Source: Ramlibacter algicola (GTDB lineage: Bacteria; Pseudomonadota; Gammaproteobacteria; Burkholderiales; Burkholderiaceae_C). From it: a stretch of DNA of 64,000 bases. A model generated the notes under the pieces. It made no database searches. It was not told the origin of the DNA and was given only the letters and a program-made list of their open reading frames with translations. The translations under genes and the position numbers were made by a program. Shown here one piece after another: positions 61,601-63,998 of this stretch. Positions within the stretch are counted from its first letter, which is position 1. Every line of letters begins with the position of its first letter. The DNA lies in the NCBI RefSeq assembly GCF_016641735.1, contig NZ_JAEDAO010000001.1, positions 4,134,520 through 4,198,519 of the forward strand. The letters are read 5' to 3'.

Positions 61601-62868
61601 TTGCTCGCGAGTGCGCTCTGCGAATCGGTCTGCGTCGCTTCGTTGCCATCGTCGGTCGCCCCGCCCGTGGTCGACTTGGCTAGCGCCGTGACGGTGTGCT
61701 GCGAGTTGGCGTCGAGCGCGATCGCGGCGGCGTCCACCTGCGCTCCGCCGCCGATGGATGCTTCGGTGCGTCCCGTGAGCACCGCGACGCCCAGCGTCGC
61801 GCCCGCGCCGCCGGTCGTTCCATCCGCGAGTGCGGCCGCAACGACGACGTTGTCGGCGGTCAGTTGCACTGCACCGGTGACGTCGAGATCGGCGCTGCCT
61901 TCGACGCGTGCGAACGATTCGCTGGTGACGATCACACTGGCGATCGCGGCGTCGGTGCTGGTGTCCGTCTTGGACGCCGATGACGCCATCGACGCCACCG
62001 CCTGCACGCGCGAGCTCGCGCTCGCCGTCAAATTGCCGGACGCCACGACGTGGGCGCCGTTGCCGATGGAGAGATCGGCCTTCGAATTGACGTAGAGGAA
62101 CGCGAACTGCAGGCCGCCCAGGCTGAGGCTGGAGTTGTCCACCAGCACGGTGGACGTTGCCATCAGGGTGATGTCCTGCGCCGACAGCACGCCATTGATG
62201 TCCAGGTCGGCATCCGAGTCGGCGTAGAACTTGCGCGGATCGACGCTGTCGGGCGGCAGCCCCGAGTCGATGGTTGCGACCGACAGGCTGATGTCGTCGT
62301 CGGCGTCCGTCAGGGTGATGGAGCCGGTGACCTGCAGGTCCGCTTGCGACTGCACGTCCAGGCTGAAATCCAGGTCCGCCGTTCCGGCGAGGATCAGCTT
62401 GTCCTCCTGCACGTCCTGCAGGCCGCCGGAGAACGTGATCTTCAACGCGTCGCCTGCCGGATCCAGCAGCTCGAGGCTCTGCATGTCGATCGTGATCGTG
62501 TCCGCGAAAAGCGATCCGTCGATTCCACGCGCAATGTCGATGTGGTTTTCGGTCTGGGAAATCGCCGTTTCGTAGACGACGTTCGACGGGTTGGATGTCT
62601 GTGCCAGCTGCACCTTGAAGTTGCCACTGCCGGCGTCGACCACCTTCATCGTCAGGTTCGTGACGAGTGTCGGTGCCGGGTAGTGCACGTCCGCCGACAA
62701 CAGGAGACGCGGCTCGATCGCCTCCAGCGAGTAGTCGGCCGCGGACGCACGTTTGGGTGAAGGACACGGGCCCGGTGCCGCGGCGGGCTTGGCCCGGAAG
62801 GCGTCGGTGATCGTCTTGGACAGCGACGTGGGCACGAAGAACTTGCCCATGGAACGAAGTGCTTGCAT
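34651..62868 (-). CDS. Giant LEPR-XLL/RTX repeat surface protein with C-terminal metzincin
   Basis: One uninterrupted frame of about 9405 residues. The start is ATG 62868 with GGAGG five bases upstream; longer in-frame starts lack this. N to C: a short basic segment, LEPR-XLL motif (49-60); adhesin-like Ala/Val/Gly/Thr repeats (about 100-4650), including 1.19-kb tandem units and six scattered GLxTGDxVxY...YFVRV modules; a less repetitive region with RTRYxxxxW-like modules (about 4650-6950); three Calx-beta-like units (about 7040-7370); RTX calcium-binding repeats (about 7600-8670); two ConA-like modules (8770-9140); a metzincin motif with H9260, E9261, H9264, H9270; and a Pro/Ala-rich tail. 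It is acidic, with very few Cys. It is probably a secreted or surface-anchored adhesin and possible protease, exported by the products of the genes below it. Confidence 0.9.
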   Translation of the reverse strand: MQALRSMGKFFVPTSLSKTITDAFRAKPAAAPGPCPSPKRASAADYSLEAIEPRLLLSADVHYPAPTLVTNLTMKVVDAGSGNFKVQLAQTSNPSNVVYETAISQTENHIDIARGIDGSLFADTITIDMQSLELLDPAGDALKITFSGGLQDVQEDKLILAGTADLDFSLDVQSQADLQVTGSITLTDADDDISLSVATIDSGLPPDSVDPRKFYADSDADLDINGVLSAQDITLMATSTVLVDNSSLSLGGLQFAFLYVNSKADLSIGNGAHVVASGNLTASASSRVQAVASMASSASKTDTSTDAAIASVIVTSESFARVEGSADLDVTGAVQLTADNVVVAAALADGTTGGAGATLGVAVLTGRTEASIGGGAQVDAAAIALDANSQHTVTALAKSTTGGATDDGNEATQTDSQSALASNGAATGNGASDSVKLAGAVAVGTLTSTTEAFVDTSGHVTSSGQLAVNAKAVNQATTMADGGNTVITSGNATAVGVAVAIGVDVLDNHAYIGGSGVQAGALEVGATMADRDLLVQPGNVDSAQDAITLAGGGHGLASGDQVTYHKDPAATALGGLVDGQAYFVHVLPDGRIKLYATTKADAIAGTATGLVNLTGGGSASGHRFTDEGKVNRFAVTATAGASGGGTGVAGALALGVVLSDTSATIHEDTVVALTGSGGVTLTSQNQVSSSVNATGKQSGGGDVGVGGSFALNIAETDTDARLANGANITGASSLALAASSRNDVVTTAEGGAAGGSTAVTPVLAITVANNETLATFGTSASALSASGQIGAQAQHQGSVSTVAEGSTESDGTGVGISLALGIGTDLVGAATERSLSAGGAITLAARNVSGNTGKAKASVAGGDASEEPTTDEGKQEGGVNKKTKDARDFAAGKATANGSDSTTPTTEGASAEGQGGSKVQVAGAAAITITSATSRATIGDSLTITAGTSTSDGIVTLKSENNAGSEAIADASTVLENGAGGGSSTGVGVAVAVNVAQVVNEATVGASTVTADGLVVQALVPASGDDQVHGFKAEAKSGASGAETGVAGALAINVGISRSQAKIDEGAVVTLTGSTADVDLKAQNFVSNDVKATAKQEGGGSIGVGASIALNIGETDTDALVADTASVSGAHDLTIAAESKNTMVTAAEGGSAGETAVTPVVAISISDNETLSTIGSGSALATAGSITASAAHLGSVATNAEGATEAGDTGVGISLALSIGTDLAAASVARDLSAGGAITLTARNVSSNSGKAKASVAGGDADDAPTTDEGKEEGGVNKKTKESRDFASSRKQANGGDSATPTTEAASAEGQGGSKVQVAGAAAITITSATSRATIGDGLTITAGTSTADGIVTLKSENNAGSSAIADASTVLEDGAGGSSTGVGVAVAVNVAQVANEAIVGDSVVNADGLVVQALVPADGDDQAHGFKAEAKSGASGAETGVAGALAINVAISRAQAQIGEGAQVALTGSTGDVQLKAQNFVANDVKATAKQEGGGSVGVGASIALNIGETDTEALVADTAALTGARNLTLAAESKNAMTTTADGGSAGETAVTPVIAISVSDNDTRAALLGAGTVSITGALQAGASHEGGVLTDAAGDTESGKTGVGITIALGIVTDSALATTERNLSAGGAIEFDAHAVGNNRTTARASVAGGQSEEEDGSASEAPDEQVGQQEDYANQRSTAAGGTPNSGQRRTQGASSSTSSGSVSVAGAVAVTVASSTSRAWIPEARTVTAGTSGAGSLILKADNLTEAVTTADGSAVTQAGGTGVGVAVAVNVATVHNEAYIGAGSNVSAGGLVVEAGMAEREIKPTVQQKDVVDTTADTILLGKGHGIKTGDKVTYDKGAGTAIGGLTDDTDYYARVGDGGTISLYDTEQHAKDGGAPGRVDLTSAGSGTGHKFKFGGILGFEQDEAVFDTGTRRELELEAGHNLHTGDAVRYDAGGGAAMGGLADGTTYYVIVVEGDRAELAASREDALAGKAIKLTGDGSASQSLVDATNTLRASALSGASGGDIGVAGSVAISIGNVDSRAVVGLDEDAQAHPTSAPVVLTLGGGDVDLHATARTESLVDAAPSGVTGGAEGKSVGVGASFALNVLLSDTIAEIEDGETVSGSAGHFLVSADTTTAAVTRAENGASGPGTNVGGSIAIAVVENTTNAHVGSGAGGSIGLDGDLGATASLTSAVLTDANGETAGKGAGIGVSVALSITTNDTQAEVERSFSDAHDVDVTATATHDTHAIAKASASGGSTKDKDGEDTDSEKETNEQSAFATNRAGTTNKPATDAQSSSSSTANSNSTSQSGQSASNGPKVAASVGVNFLDADTVAKVASNAVITASGDLTVSATSTVAMVAQGVSTAVDTSADTGVGAGVALNIGLLDTHASVGAAANLMAGNITLTAGTAEGEANLFQSRALAGAATGSTAVGGAVSINIVDQDTDAAAGNGAGLHATAGDVDVAARSDNEIQNLAGGAALSTKSGGTGVGLAVALNIVSGLDTDATVGANADVSATGSVDVSAHAQVTPKSETLPVVGTVGVTSFAAGAAGSSSGNAVGGSSSVNVFLVNTGASIGANAQVSAGDHIAATADDSIEIFSAAGGLAASTGNAGVGIGIDVGVLTRHTVATVGAGADLQAGDDVSVTATSHDDITSIAGTFGLSTSGVGVAGSIAVQVVTTETRAELLDSGSTSVTAGGDVHVAATGTFESLMVGGAIGGGSSAGVGVANTTMVHTDTVKAHIGSGNVVNAAGTGGIEVLATSSEDLVAITAAGAAASSVGVGVAPTINVLSETTEASVGRGATVNAGNGVTAGQPDLVVKASDATSIVSVAGSIGAAGSVGVAVGADVLTLDKSTQAFIDSGVSSQVEGDVDVGASSDEDITSVAAGIAVGGSAGVGVNASVHVLGLSTRAFIGDDPTAGPASLGAGNVHAGGTVRIAADDRTEMDKVVATVAVGGSAGVGAAATVSVVTKTTEAFVGAGASVTGDGNSAGLQGSTGRFGESFVTEAAVQDTFNGSGVDLVNDQVNVGSTPLATGDAVTYRKGADEDNVAVGGLQDGGRYYVRVDGGQASFYQTKANALAGDVHVNPAGKVDAAEDTLALGAGHGLDTGDRVVYRHGPAGSDIGGLTEGAAYFVRVQGNLVTFYDTKDHARAGGATGRVNLTGSAGAGTDHRLVTRVDLTAGPSAFGDGHVLTRSDVLEAQDARNADIGSLKSSGEVKSPNVEAVDTNGDDAGGSKAIPGERVLTPQSVNVQGVVVSATNRDDIETYSAGIGGGTVGVAVAAAVNVMDVDTRAFIGTGAQVNADTSGAASGQTVAVSAGSDFHHVALAAGAGFGAVGVAPGVDVTVLGMDTSAAIASGAVVNARDDVRVDAHASEDLLMIGMGIAAGSVGVGGGVGVLSVSNTTTASLGGTVVAGGDVVVRSSDDTRMMMVSGALGAGFVGVGASVGVGVVNKDTKAYVADGASVSAKGTAGSATDDVLTGSLSGGDAANGFSTASRRGLVVQAQSSEDIVHIGVAAGAGFVGVSGAVTVTVVDSDTQAWIGSAQVNQDAKAFNAGGTVDTFNDTITLGTSIGLSTGDAVMYRKGAAGNTAIGGLQEDGVYFVRDLGAGKFAFYDTAAHAIAGGATGRINLSSAGSGNNHQLVNPRGGASQGVYVNAANSARATTFAGAVAGGFVGVGAAVSVGVLNNDTSAQILDGANIAATGDVEVNAAGIKDVDGFVLAGAGGFVGVAASVSVWSVGSPLSQNYTNDHPDNPDPDSEESAPGSANALQIGDAPKTADQDAADQGEAASNQVSGQLDGAFGATPSPTADKTSDGRVAGIVNRGAGSVGSSKVTASSVAGALTAGPADIKGTAARIGNAKVAAGAALRVQAIDDLEVDLVAGGVAGGVVGAGAGISVVTIADNVSATAGGTLSSGGVLQVTATLDEDIDVLALAGGAGFVGLGAAVAVVSDASTVSAGISDGAVVRRAAGGIDIDAVTRQSYEVLTPTVTAGAAAVGASFAKLSVDNKAGGVKETWAYIGADAQVGQGTGTVGSVAVTADSTIDTDVTAFGLSVGAIAGSINFSFVDVTPTVHAEIGAGADIRATGDITVDADTHMTAEATTQGYSGGAGALAGSFAFATLAPDLVGKVGAGATVNSTNGKVRVRARHNDPLGAGDGAVATAVAGSGGALVGGAGAIAIVKSQADVTVAVDGTITAAGEVRAEGNANNEATGDTLGVGVGTVGVGLSITDAHSGGTVDVSVNGTVNAGSLTVQAQGDTVADSETYALAGGLIGVGINSATSTLDGAVKAHLGGSATVATSGDVAVTATANNTGFATGHGVTVGGIAVGGMNTSVDIGRGTGTIEVIASLDDGADITTARFVTLTATSSDTGIAKGQAAGGGAITITGARADTSSDQSTKVNVGAGSTINAQSVTLRSINAEALDTQSEALAFGLATGGGALASNKATGDALVSIGANAQVTAVNITVSAKNAFEKTYFQDLGEANLSSASVSVGSVTALLSDTVIGTEGDEFTARIDVASGAKLTSNGTNANPGQLKLETLTDINALDGVETQAYGLAGISLGKSQIESNARSKVNVDGASLRSVAGNVEITARSNSYARTDVDTTIAVAITGAGGSVAITDLETHNDIVLNNATVKGQDVKLYAGRDSVGQVNVTDGYANANVQAYSLLPAIGVPIADVTIDENNTIQLNGSTKVQALQNAYLVALEGLGGAARGHESGDVLSLSLVPYGVSVDDDASTSSHNTVTLGASARVEAGINNQSLVYIKPLTLNNVQQLDPDRLDTQLTQDEKEDLGIDADIAYEYARLNLDAIPFNLNTGTVIQLVNGYFPAGKGIGGDYYQFIPQSTLSTQVILEQEDYTDSTRWRHLSGLTDARSADGTTLLNPANIVKYNSDVTSLVRNALQDKFYVIKPVELDAPKLVYKNLGNVLLEQRELVLDWITSHGNNAEAVARYQVQLELIDEALEQLGLLEDGDPVTPGVQPTVKRELDIIMIELPNIYAAPGSVFVEGDAASKAAIQSATAAGRVTARAGAKIDIVNNTPFTMTVNDVVIKDSRVVTSINGQYTVLSPGNVYYNYQALTNNANDAAKTISIVQNKLTSSPTGYDLGGLPASNLDQDLYIVGDVINETGKVTIKNLEDSITVSGEVRGNPVEIFANKDFTLNSDDWVHTGKDPRQLIAYDALRAAVYNQAGSPSSLSFLTPQSVSAGGTDLDLDGAIAAPGARVVAQGTVAITARYLNINGLIQSGAQNVELHIGSNFKPGQTEELVDANGNPLAGVNFGSEGIPVKAYFDAAQQAIVVDDLVPEGGRVILAGQILSTGGGEIKAAYGYANVDITNDSKYKLIVNRIDTTRNREGKITLIDTGRIVDGVATGSASDGAKTEYTISADGITRKIYDADLVAAVEAGADGLSKIVYTLTSTDNPGNDVKFSPRAGLYYVWTEGQEFTQTTVTKYERNTFNLFGGSTGFEDWLSGDNSYVWRTIQFKDAAPLLESESLSGPGTGSAVPSSAAGGGAYSIEYKRVADTMVDVVPGDIIFFVFGDGSTGDQFHAYQAKFTADVFLPSENYKDADRWTDLGNKGPLYQAYTHKSDFQNREVTPKQWETGGGWLRTKTYHTEITEVLGQKDYYTHALRADYDIKISFAGNASSTINLSSRKDLLVQGNVTVVNGGSIILKSTEQSVLGSDTAAIFNDAPTVTAGLDVKLVVEGGVDTLEVHAGRDIKVTGVADLATSPKAVGQSENTSALRLGQIISYSGDVVLVASDGLHTAADPAQTLVKGNRVELLAGAAGADIGGANALRVDSNTKGTGGLAAKAGDAINIVETSGDLKLIRAAAFTTTASVEGGGNVTLVASSGAILDGTLELKLLGSDKPLTAAQQQLITDLANDADPTNNIDASFFQYPVSPGLYASLFPHAEFKGLNPVQGAVETPNVVGANVTLVADGGGIGRSGAPQVVSLAGGFNALGVEQKQLLSVANASDVYGKQYATYRYIGASGADGTDLKSQNFADASKWERVGYVATGVDKGAAPTQLIAKDSYVLVEFTAGSYGLYRYNGTSGVLSLGSENFANGSRWIKVTAQRATDDIGTAPLQNGQIVLNKYVVERVALQLQDDIDVKVSGELDAQARTTIALESPVNLALGTVRAKGDVVLKVAGNLTDAHSDSFAAIGTFGDLTISANGLVRGVTAADDMRIAVGGSGKLYVNAGGDIQLQQAHGSMAVYDTTQSIGGLYVAEVRTPAHANIQVTSGDMVVELVDAGQGARLVAQGAIKDAFLDDSGPIVNVDTGDLYLQAGTTIGEAGNFFDVRVAGDLSGLAGGDVFLNSPATLNITTLASTAGNVTLTVQGDTNVGLIDAKQGTVKITTSDSIVDRYADVAADIVARSVDLEAVGGTIGTTANPFDIDTSFASLGTVNAMALSTVYLIETAGALRIDKIRSRNDDVTLKASNGSLLDANADLDNNVTGHTINLVATNGSIGTATDAVEIDSSNPGKGVLNASATASVNVTETAGTLYVGTVTAGTGNVILSVRDGAGSGDHLVMESGSSVAANATTAGNGDVLLQAGDNVHLQAGSTVTSGRHLVVHTGFGDTGNVDHVGTLLLVEGNLASNEIELAGQRENDVITLRLQSLAGHTRVLGATDTLAGGDDVIVVDRLPTLQGLRDRLDDGVVGLVRDSVDLDGRGGTDTYAVFTHGSQAAGTHDYIVNVLDSGGKADGLDTLTIDGSEQADVFLLRRVDALTEGLSALVSANTPAFVALLHGSLDDVRNQVRQDVERINYDENINSRLVVRSLGGDDFFGVDDNATLTTLDMGSGDDEVQVGQMYGAARVSIPAPGTVAAGDAFDTIETTAGFLSRGNTFALTVYGGTGADQFAVYSNKAETRLEGNDGDDVFVIRAFALKDQPGLSTEGTNQAIGGEGSDTILYNINAPVDLDGGAGFDKVVVIGTEFDDSFTITSDGVFGAGLNVRYNNMEAVDVDGLEGNDHFFIQSTRAGVVTTIIGGKGDDTFDVAGDVTEPIVSLDLEGRSGAVNHAVASGDTAYDGLLAEGVGVNVADAQSGQVVIEQTDGSTFVNEQGETVDTYTIRLAAVPEPGKPVFINVSAARTTQEEEDGFPAGDSVLVSTDGVHFSRYLTLTVTDTSVRKIWVKAVDDGRLEGERVYAISHSAQSEDGRFNHAAIKNVRVTVQDNDKPEVIVTGTGSGNRVLEGDATMRITDTYTVQLGQAVTSGTVVVSVATDSQVTVSSADARYDAANHTITFDSSNWNVAVAMTVTAVDDGLAENTLLSSIVHTAAGYAAGRMDMQVVDNDSAGILIEQSDGITLVVADNPATPANEATTDGYTVRLTKAPTSTVTVNLLPSDIVGTAPAALTFTADNWWIPQTVTVSAADPMPPAPVQPLKSFPIDPHVVTGIAGPLFIEGYVDAAADRSIHTAIKLPRETDTALPSLGGANALESTSVDTLTIHNDSSVANDTGVMRAGQWFDGDTEHSTNISGLGLAGDLTFGTNVFPAGARTFAGGITYRNVEVAEVLLGQGDDTFTVSSTLTTTSSHGGVTVIHGGGNTSATAGDTITVTANQSPLVIYGDTSQDGARYSGTSGVASINGIAFDHAGSDTIDASASAYGVTIYGGAGNDRITGSQAGDHLFGGSGDDTIDGQAGDDHIYGDSGLNVDLPTRVMTVVTSNAGGLPNHDGLLAGSDAITGGLGDDIVFGDHGTIDQAAGTLRLLTTGSVTRIATVQPGNGATDTIHGNEGADRLLGGAGADVVTGDAGNDVILGDHGVIDYALDGVLATLDQVATNDPDDGGGDDTLRGNDGDDIILAGSGSDNVGGDAGNDVVLGDHGVVRFVGGSLVEVSSAQGNVGGADTINGNAGNDIVIGGAQGDSITGDTGHDVLLGDHGSVLVSGGLRVQVRSTQSGIGGADTISGGDGDDLIVGGAAGDQLAGNADNDQVLGDEGQIDYLGGVVSTIASTNSGVGGSDTITADAGNDIVLGGAAGDQIAGNAGHDLVLGDEGRIDFTAAGVLSVARSTGSGVGGADTMSGGDGDDLILGGAFGDTVTADAGNDIVLGDEGRVDFDATGAILRVQTQQDTVGGADTLRGNAGEDVLIGGAFGDRIDGGSERDLIFGDNVLLDRSVGDQFANARYRTLDGTQGGQIYSTAAGSAGSVLVTGTARVIPGGAPVWENFDIQLLDHDGATEAARLSNFGDDSIAGGAGNDQIFGQLGDDTIQGDGSIDIAVGATRLPDGTLSVQASIENLATDGDDYIEGNGGNDVIFGNLGQDDIIGGSSSLFSLATRDRRTDASGRDMLFGGAGTDIGRNDAGDTSASGHANDADMILGDNGNIYRLVGTNGTPGQGAGANGYLQFGYDQSSAFENRGSVRIVVRAADLLDYTPGGVDVNAASAALDVGNVDEIHGESGDDFIYGMKGDDVLFGDGQDDDIVAGTGNDWVSGGTGQDGVLGDDGRIFTSRNGTADPLGGVLTATTQGFISTPGNAQQADLDVIGQLKKAVDMSPFSTDTGFTGDADEFGGVSRRNSNDIIYGGLGGDWLHGGSGDDAISGAEALAPFFAAPANNGNALAYDPVTTEFALYDEYNPRAQIPNFLLNFDPTEGTAVTSPTYGIVVSDGDDKIFGDNGNDWLVGGTGRDNMYGGWGDDLINADDDLRTNGGANDAPDTHPSYEDRAFGGAGRDVLIANTGGDRLIDWAGEFNSYIVPFAPFGMGTVSRTLQPQLAEFLYALSASDGADFTRAQTGSSATRNGEPAGELALIRQQDFAWQDQTGGPRDPQPGNIGGGKRDVLRSASFDDPSAPLSGFAADSGKFTATNGVLKVSADSPLGDAVSVFQIGDALPTYFELQATVSADKPTAGWKANAYLIFDYISKDDFKYAGLDLSTNKLVIGQHTASGWQTLVQTPFSTKAGQQYNVLVAVNGLSVTVTVDNKTSLSRTFSARVVDGYSYGLNWGLTGVGSDSSRGTFDNVAVKVIAPEATTVRTDSFSAPGGSLLAGQPSTGAWSVASGRLDGVVAAGQDTAMQMLTLGVPALQSGSLLELQTTLRTSGQAGFVFDQYDAQTYKFVLVDAATDRVLIGHSTNKGIVIDASTPRRIDAGVDYAVSVTLKASTVSVAVGGQTVLSHAFNALTVDGRFGLLTRGSGSSFDAVTVKTNDAQVATVAANLEARTVPVRSVAAPLQAQDVAPVLEEAVRRWGASAGGELAAWLQQVDVTIVDLPGAELAAYADGHILVDVDAAGDGWFVDASPQDDREFAQAAGGLLARGGQAGDGIDLLSVLVHELGHAAGYGHDEGGVMAETLGVGERTTTAPAVTVTVSVAPAHGRDAAPSPAPAPRAQAAAFDPGWGWAGIPMPAAPSPQAPLIDWTASPATIDAPTSPVAAAAANWQDEFVNHMAKTEAQRKPNAAMRVQVDVSPKLGAARAPVL
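35010..35300 (-). other. Metzincin (matrixin-like) protease domain of the giant protein
   Basis: Residues about 9190-9287. The zinc motif HELGHAAGYGH (H9260, E9261, H9264, H9270) is the full HExxHxxGxxH signature, followed about ten residues later by GVMAETL, a plausible Met-turn. Upstream strands TIVDLPGAELAAY and GHILVDVDAAGDGWF fit a small matrixin/serralysin-like domain. All catalytic residues are present. It is close to the C-terminus rather than N-terminal to the RTX repeats as in serralysins. Confidence 0.8.
35450..36555 (-). other. Two ConA/LamG-like modules of the giant protein
   Basis: Two consecutive modules of about 180 residues between the RTX block and the protease. Unit 1 (36005-36555) contains ANAYLIFDYISKDDFKYAGL and SRGTFDNVAVKV. 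Unit 2 (35450-36000) contains QAGFVFDQYDAQTYKFVLVD and GSSFDAVTVKTND. The shared pattern (D-x-Y...K...LD...IG..T, then SxFDxVxVK) marks a duplicated jelly-roll, probably sugar- or ligand-binding. Confidence 0.65.
36845..40062 (-). repeat. RTX calcium-binding repeat block
   Basis: Residues about 7600-8675 hold many GGxGxDxxx nonapeptides, for example GGAGNDRITG, GGSGDDTIDG, FGDNGNDWLVGG and GGAGRDVLIANTGGDRL. In secreted proteins these form calcium-bound parallel beta-rolls that fold outside the cell. Between 38560 and 39820 they are arranged in a regular long-period array of about eight units of 171-186 bp, each ending in VLGDxGxI or a variant. Confidence 0.88.
40765..41760 (-). repeat. Three Calx-beta-like units in the giant protein
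   Basis: Three successive segments of about 100 residues with the pattern I.Q.DG.T.V......T..YT.RL......P........DG..V...........T. Landmarks are VVIEQTDGSTFVNEQGETVD, EVIVTGTGSGNRVLEGDATM and ILIEQSDGITLVVADNPATP, each followed by a long TVTAVDDG or similar strand. Likely immunoglobulin-like calcium-binding spacers. Confidence 0.6.
57440..61400 (-). repeat. Tandem repeats of about 1.19 kb inside the giant gene
   Basis: Near-identical sequence recurs at intervals of 1188-1194 bp. For example, the start of the VAGAAAITITSATSRATIG segment is encoded just below 58861 and 60052 plus flanks, and the TAVTPVVAISISDNETL segment near 58201, 59389 and 60583. Each unit is about 396 residues and carries a linker rich in Asp, Glu and Lys (EEGGVNKKTK). 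At least two full and two diverged or partial units are seen. Confidence 0.85.
62689..62724 (-). other. LEPR-XLL motif of the giant protein
   Basis: EAIEPRLLLSAD at residues 49-60 matches the short LEPR-XLL signature found near the N-terminus of very large bacterial surface proteins. No classical Sec signal peptide precedes it; the first 48 residues are basic and Pro/Ala-rich. It may be the export or processing signal read by the downstream machinery. Confidence 0.85.
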
Positions 62869-63003
62869 GACCGCCTCCAGAAGGCTCGTGCACGAGCCCC
62901 CTGCATTACTGCGTTGACTGGAGTCCCCGCCGCTTCGGCGCGGGGCGGTGATCGATCGCGAGTAACGAGACTCGCCGTCCTGCTTCGATTTGTATCCAAG
63001 CGC

Positions 63004-63032
63004 GTTATAGGCAATGCTCGAGGCTCCGTCTA
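63004..63032 (-). promoter_or_regulatory. Candidate promoter of the giant-protein operon
   Basis: On the minus strand TAGACG (complement of 63027-63032) and TATAAC (complement of 63004-63009) are 17 bases apart, matching 4/6 and 5/6 of the sigma-70 consensus. It would give a leader of about 130 bases before ATG 62868. Inside the leader, GCGAGT/ACTCGC (62958-62963 / 62970-62975) can form a hairpin. Confidence 0.4.
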
Positions 63033-63952
63033 CCTCCAAACACTGGTCGAGTTCACTCGACTACATTTGGGCACAACTTGGTCCACGAAGGGGGTGTGAG
63101 ATCCGATCGATCCCTGTTGACAGACTGCCGAGTCAGCTGTTGGAACTGTTGCCTAGCGCCTGTGACGACGTGGTCGCCTCGTTGCGGAGCCACCAGATCG
63201 GATTCGGCGCGGAGGTGTCGTTCAAGCTCGGCGCTTCTGGCGCGCTGTTCCGAGACAGGGCTCTGCTCGGAGTGCCTCTTCAGGGCCTCGCAATTTCGCT
63301 GCTGGATCTTGCCAGCGCGTGGGGAATGCCACCGGACGGCCGGCAGCTCCTCGATTGTCACGCCCAGCGGGCGAGCGCACTTCTGTTCGGCGTTGAGCCG
63401 CGCCCAGGCGGCGAGGTGCGCAAGGTGTACCTGGAATTCTGGGACGACGTGCGCGCTGCCGTGCGGCGCACCGGAACTCGCGAGCCGCAGCTGCTCCACT
63501 TGGGCGTGAAGTGGCGGAACACCGGAAGTCGATGGGAACTCGCGCGATACCAAGTGCTTCCGCTGCTATCGACGCGAGATGCGTTGCGGCGGATCACGGA
63601 GATCTACGGCGATGCCGCAGCTTCGGCGCCTTCGACGTCGATCGTACGGACCGCGTGGCACGCGGCACCGGATGCCGCCTTCCTGTTCGAGCTGGTCGAC
63701 GAAGAGGGCAACCCGCGGCGCTCATTCGACATCAACCTGTACCCCGCTGCGCTCCACGTTGCCGCGGTGGAAAAGCAATTGCTGGACGCTGCCCTGCGTC
63801 TCGGCGTTTCGTCCTCGGACATTGGGTCGCTGCTGGACCGGTACGGCCGACTTCCGCTCGGGCACCTCTCCGGCGGCCTCGACCGGACGGGCCAGGAATT
63901 CCTGAGCATCTACGCCGAACTGGCACCGATGCCCGGACCCTCTACGACCTGA
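63014..63952 (+). CDS. Protein of unknown function, divergent from the giant gene
   Basis: A 312-residue protein from ATG 63014; the first 30-35 residues look less conserved and a later start is possible. No signal peptide, membrane helix or known motif is visible. The core has amphipathic helices (LLELLPSACDDVVASLRSH, ALRRITEIYGDAA) and mixed strands (QLLHLGVKWRNTGSRWELAR, FDINLYPAALHVAAVEKQLL), suggesting a soluble alpha/beta protein. GC content and codon use are a little lower at the start than in its neighbours. It is divergent from the giant operon and ends at a strong terminator, so a regulatory or accessory role is possible but unsupported by motif. Confidence 0.65.
   Translation: MLEAPSTSKHWSSSLDYIWAQLGPRRGCEIRSIPVDRLPSQLLELLPSACDDVVASLRSHQIGFGAEVSFKLGASGALFRDRALLGVPLQGLAISLLDLASAWGMPPDGRQLLDCHAQRASALLFGVEPRPGGEVRKVYLEFWDDVRAAVRRTGTREPQLLHLGVKWRNTGSRWELARYQVLPLLSTRDALRRITEIYGDAAASAPSTSIVRTAWHAAPDAAFLFELVDEEGNPRRSFDINLYPAALHVAAVEKQLLDAALRLGVSSSDIGSLLDRYGRLPLGHLSGGLDRTGQEFLSIYAELAPMPGPSTT
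63046..63061. promoter_or_regulatory. Palindrome upstream of the giant operon
   Basis: GTCGAG-TTCA-CTCGAC is a perfect 6-bp inverted repeat, 14 bases upstream of the candidate -35 box of the giant gene. It lies inside the first codons of the divergent gene if that gene starts at 63014. It could be an operator; no matching site is seen elsewhere in the window. Confidence 0.3.
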
Positions 63953-63966
63953 ACCCTAAAAAGCAA

Positions 63967-63998
63967 AAACCCCGCTCCAAATCATTGGAGCGGGGTTT
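63967..63998 (+). terminator. Strong intrinsic terminator
   Basis: A perfect 14-bp stem (63967-63980 and 63985-63998: AAACCCCGCTCCAA / TTGGAGCGGGGTTT) with the loop ATCA. The A-run on one side and T-run on the other make it bidirectional. It follows the stop of the gene at 63014-63952 by 14 bases. Confidence 0.92.

Noticed and set aside
49942-62095. Several other plus-strand open frames of 1000-1800 codons across the giant gene
   Set aside because: They mirror the repeat structure of the minus-strand gene and change frame with it; composition is unlike any protein family.
62869-63039. An N-terminal extension of the giant protein by 57 residues
   Set aside because: The in-frame upstream ATG has no ribosome site and overlaps the candidate promoter; ATG 62868 has GGAGG at good spacing and puts the LEPR-XLL motif at a usual distance.
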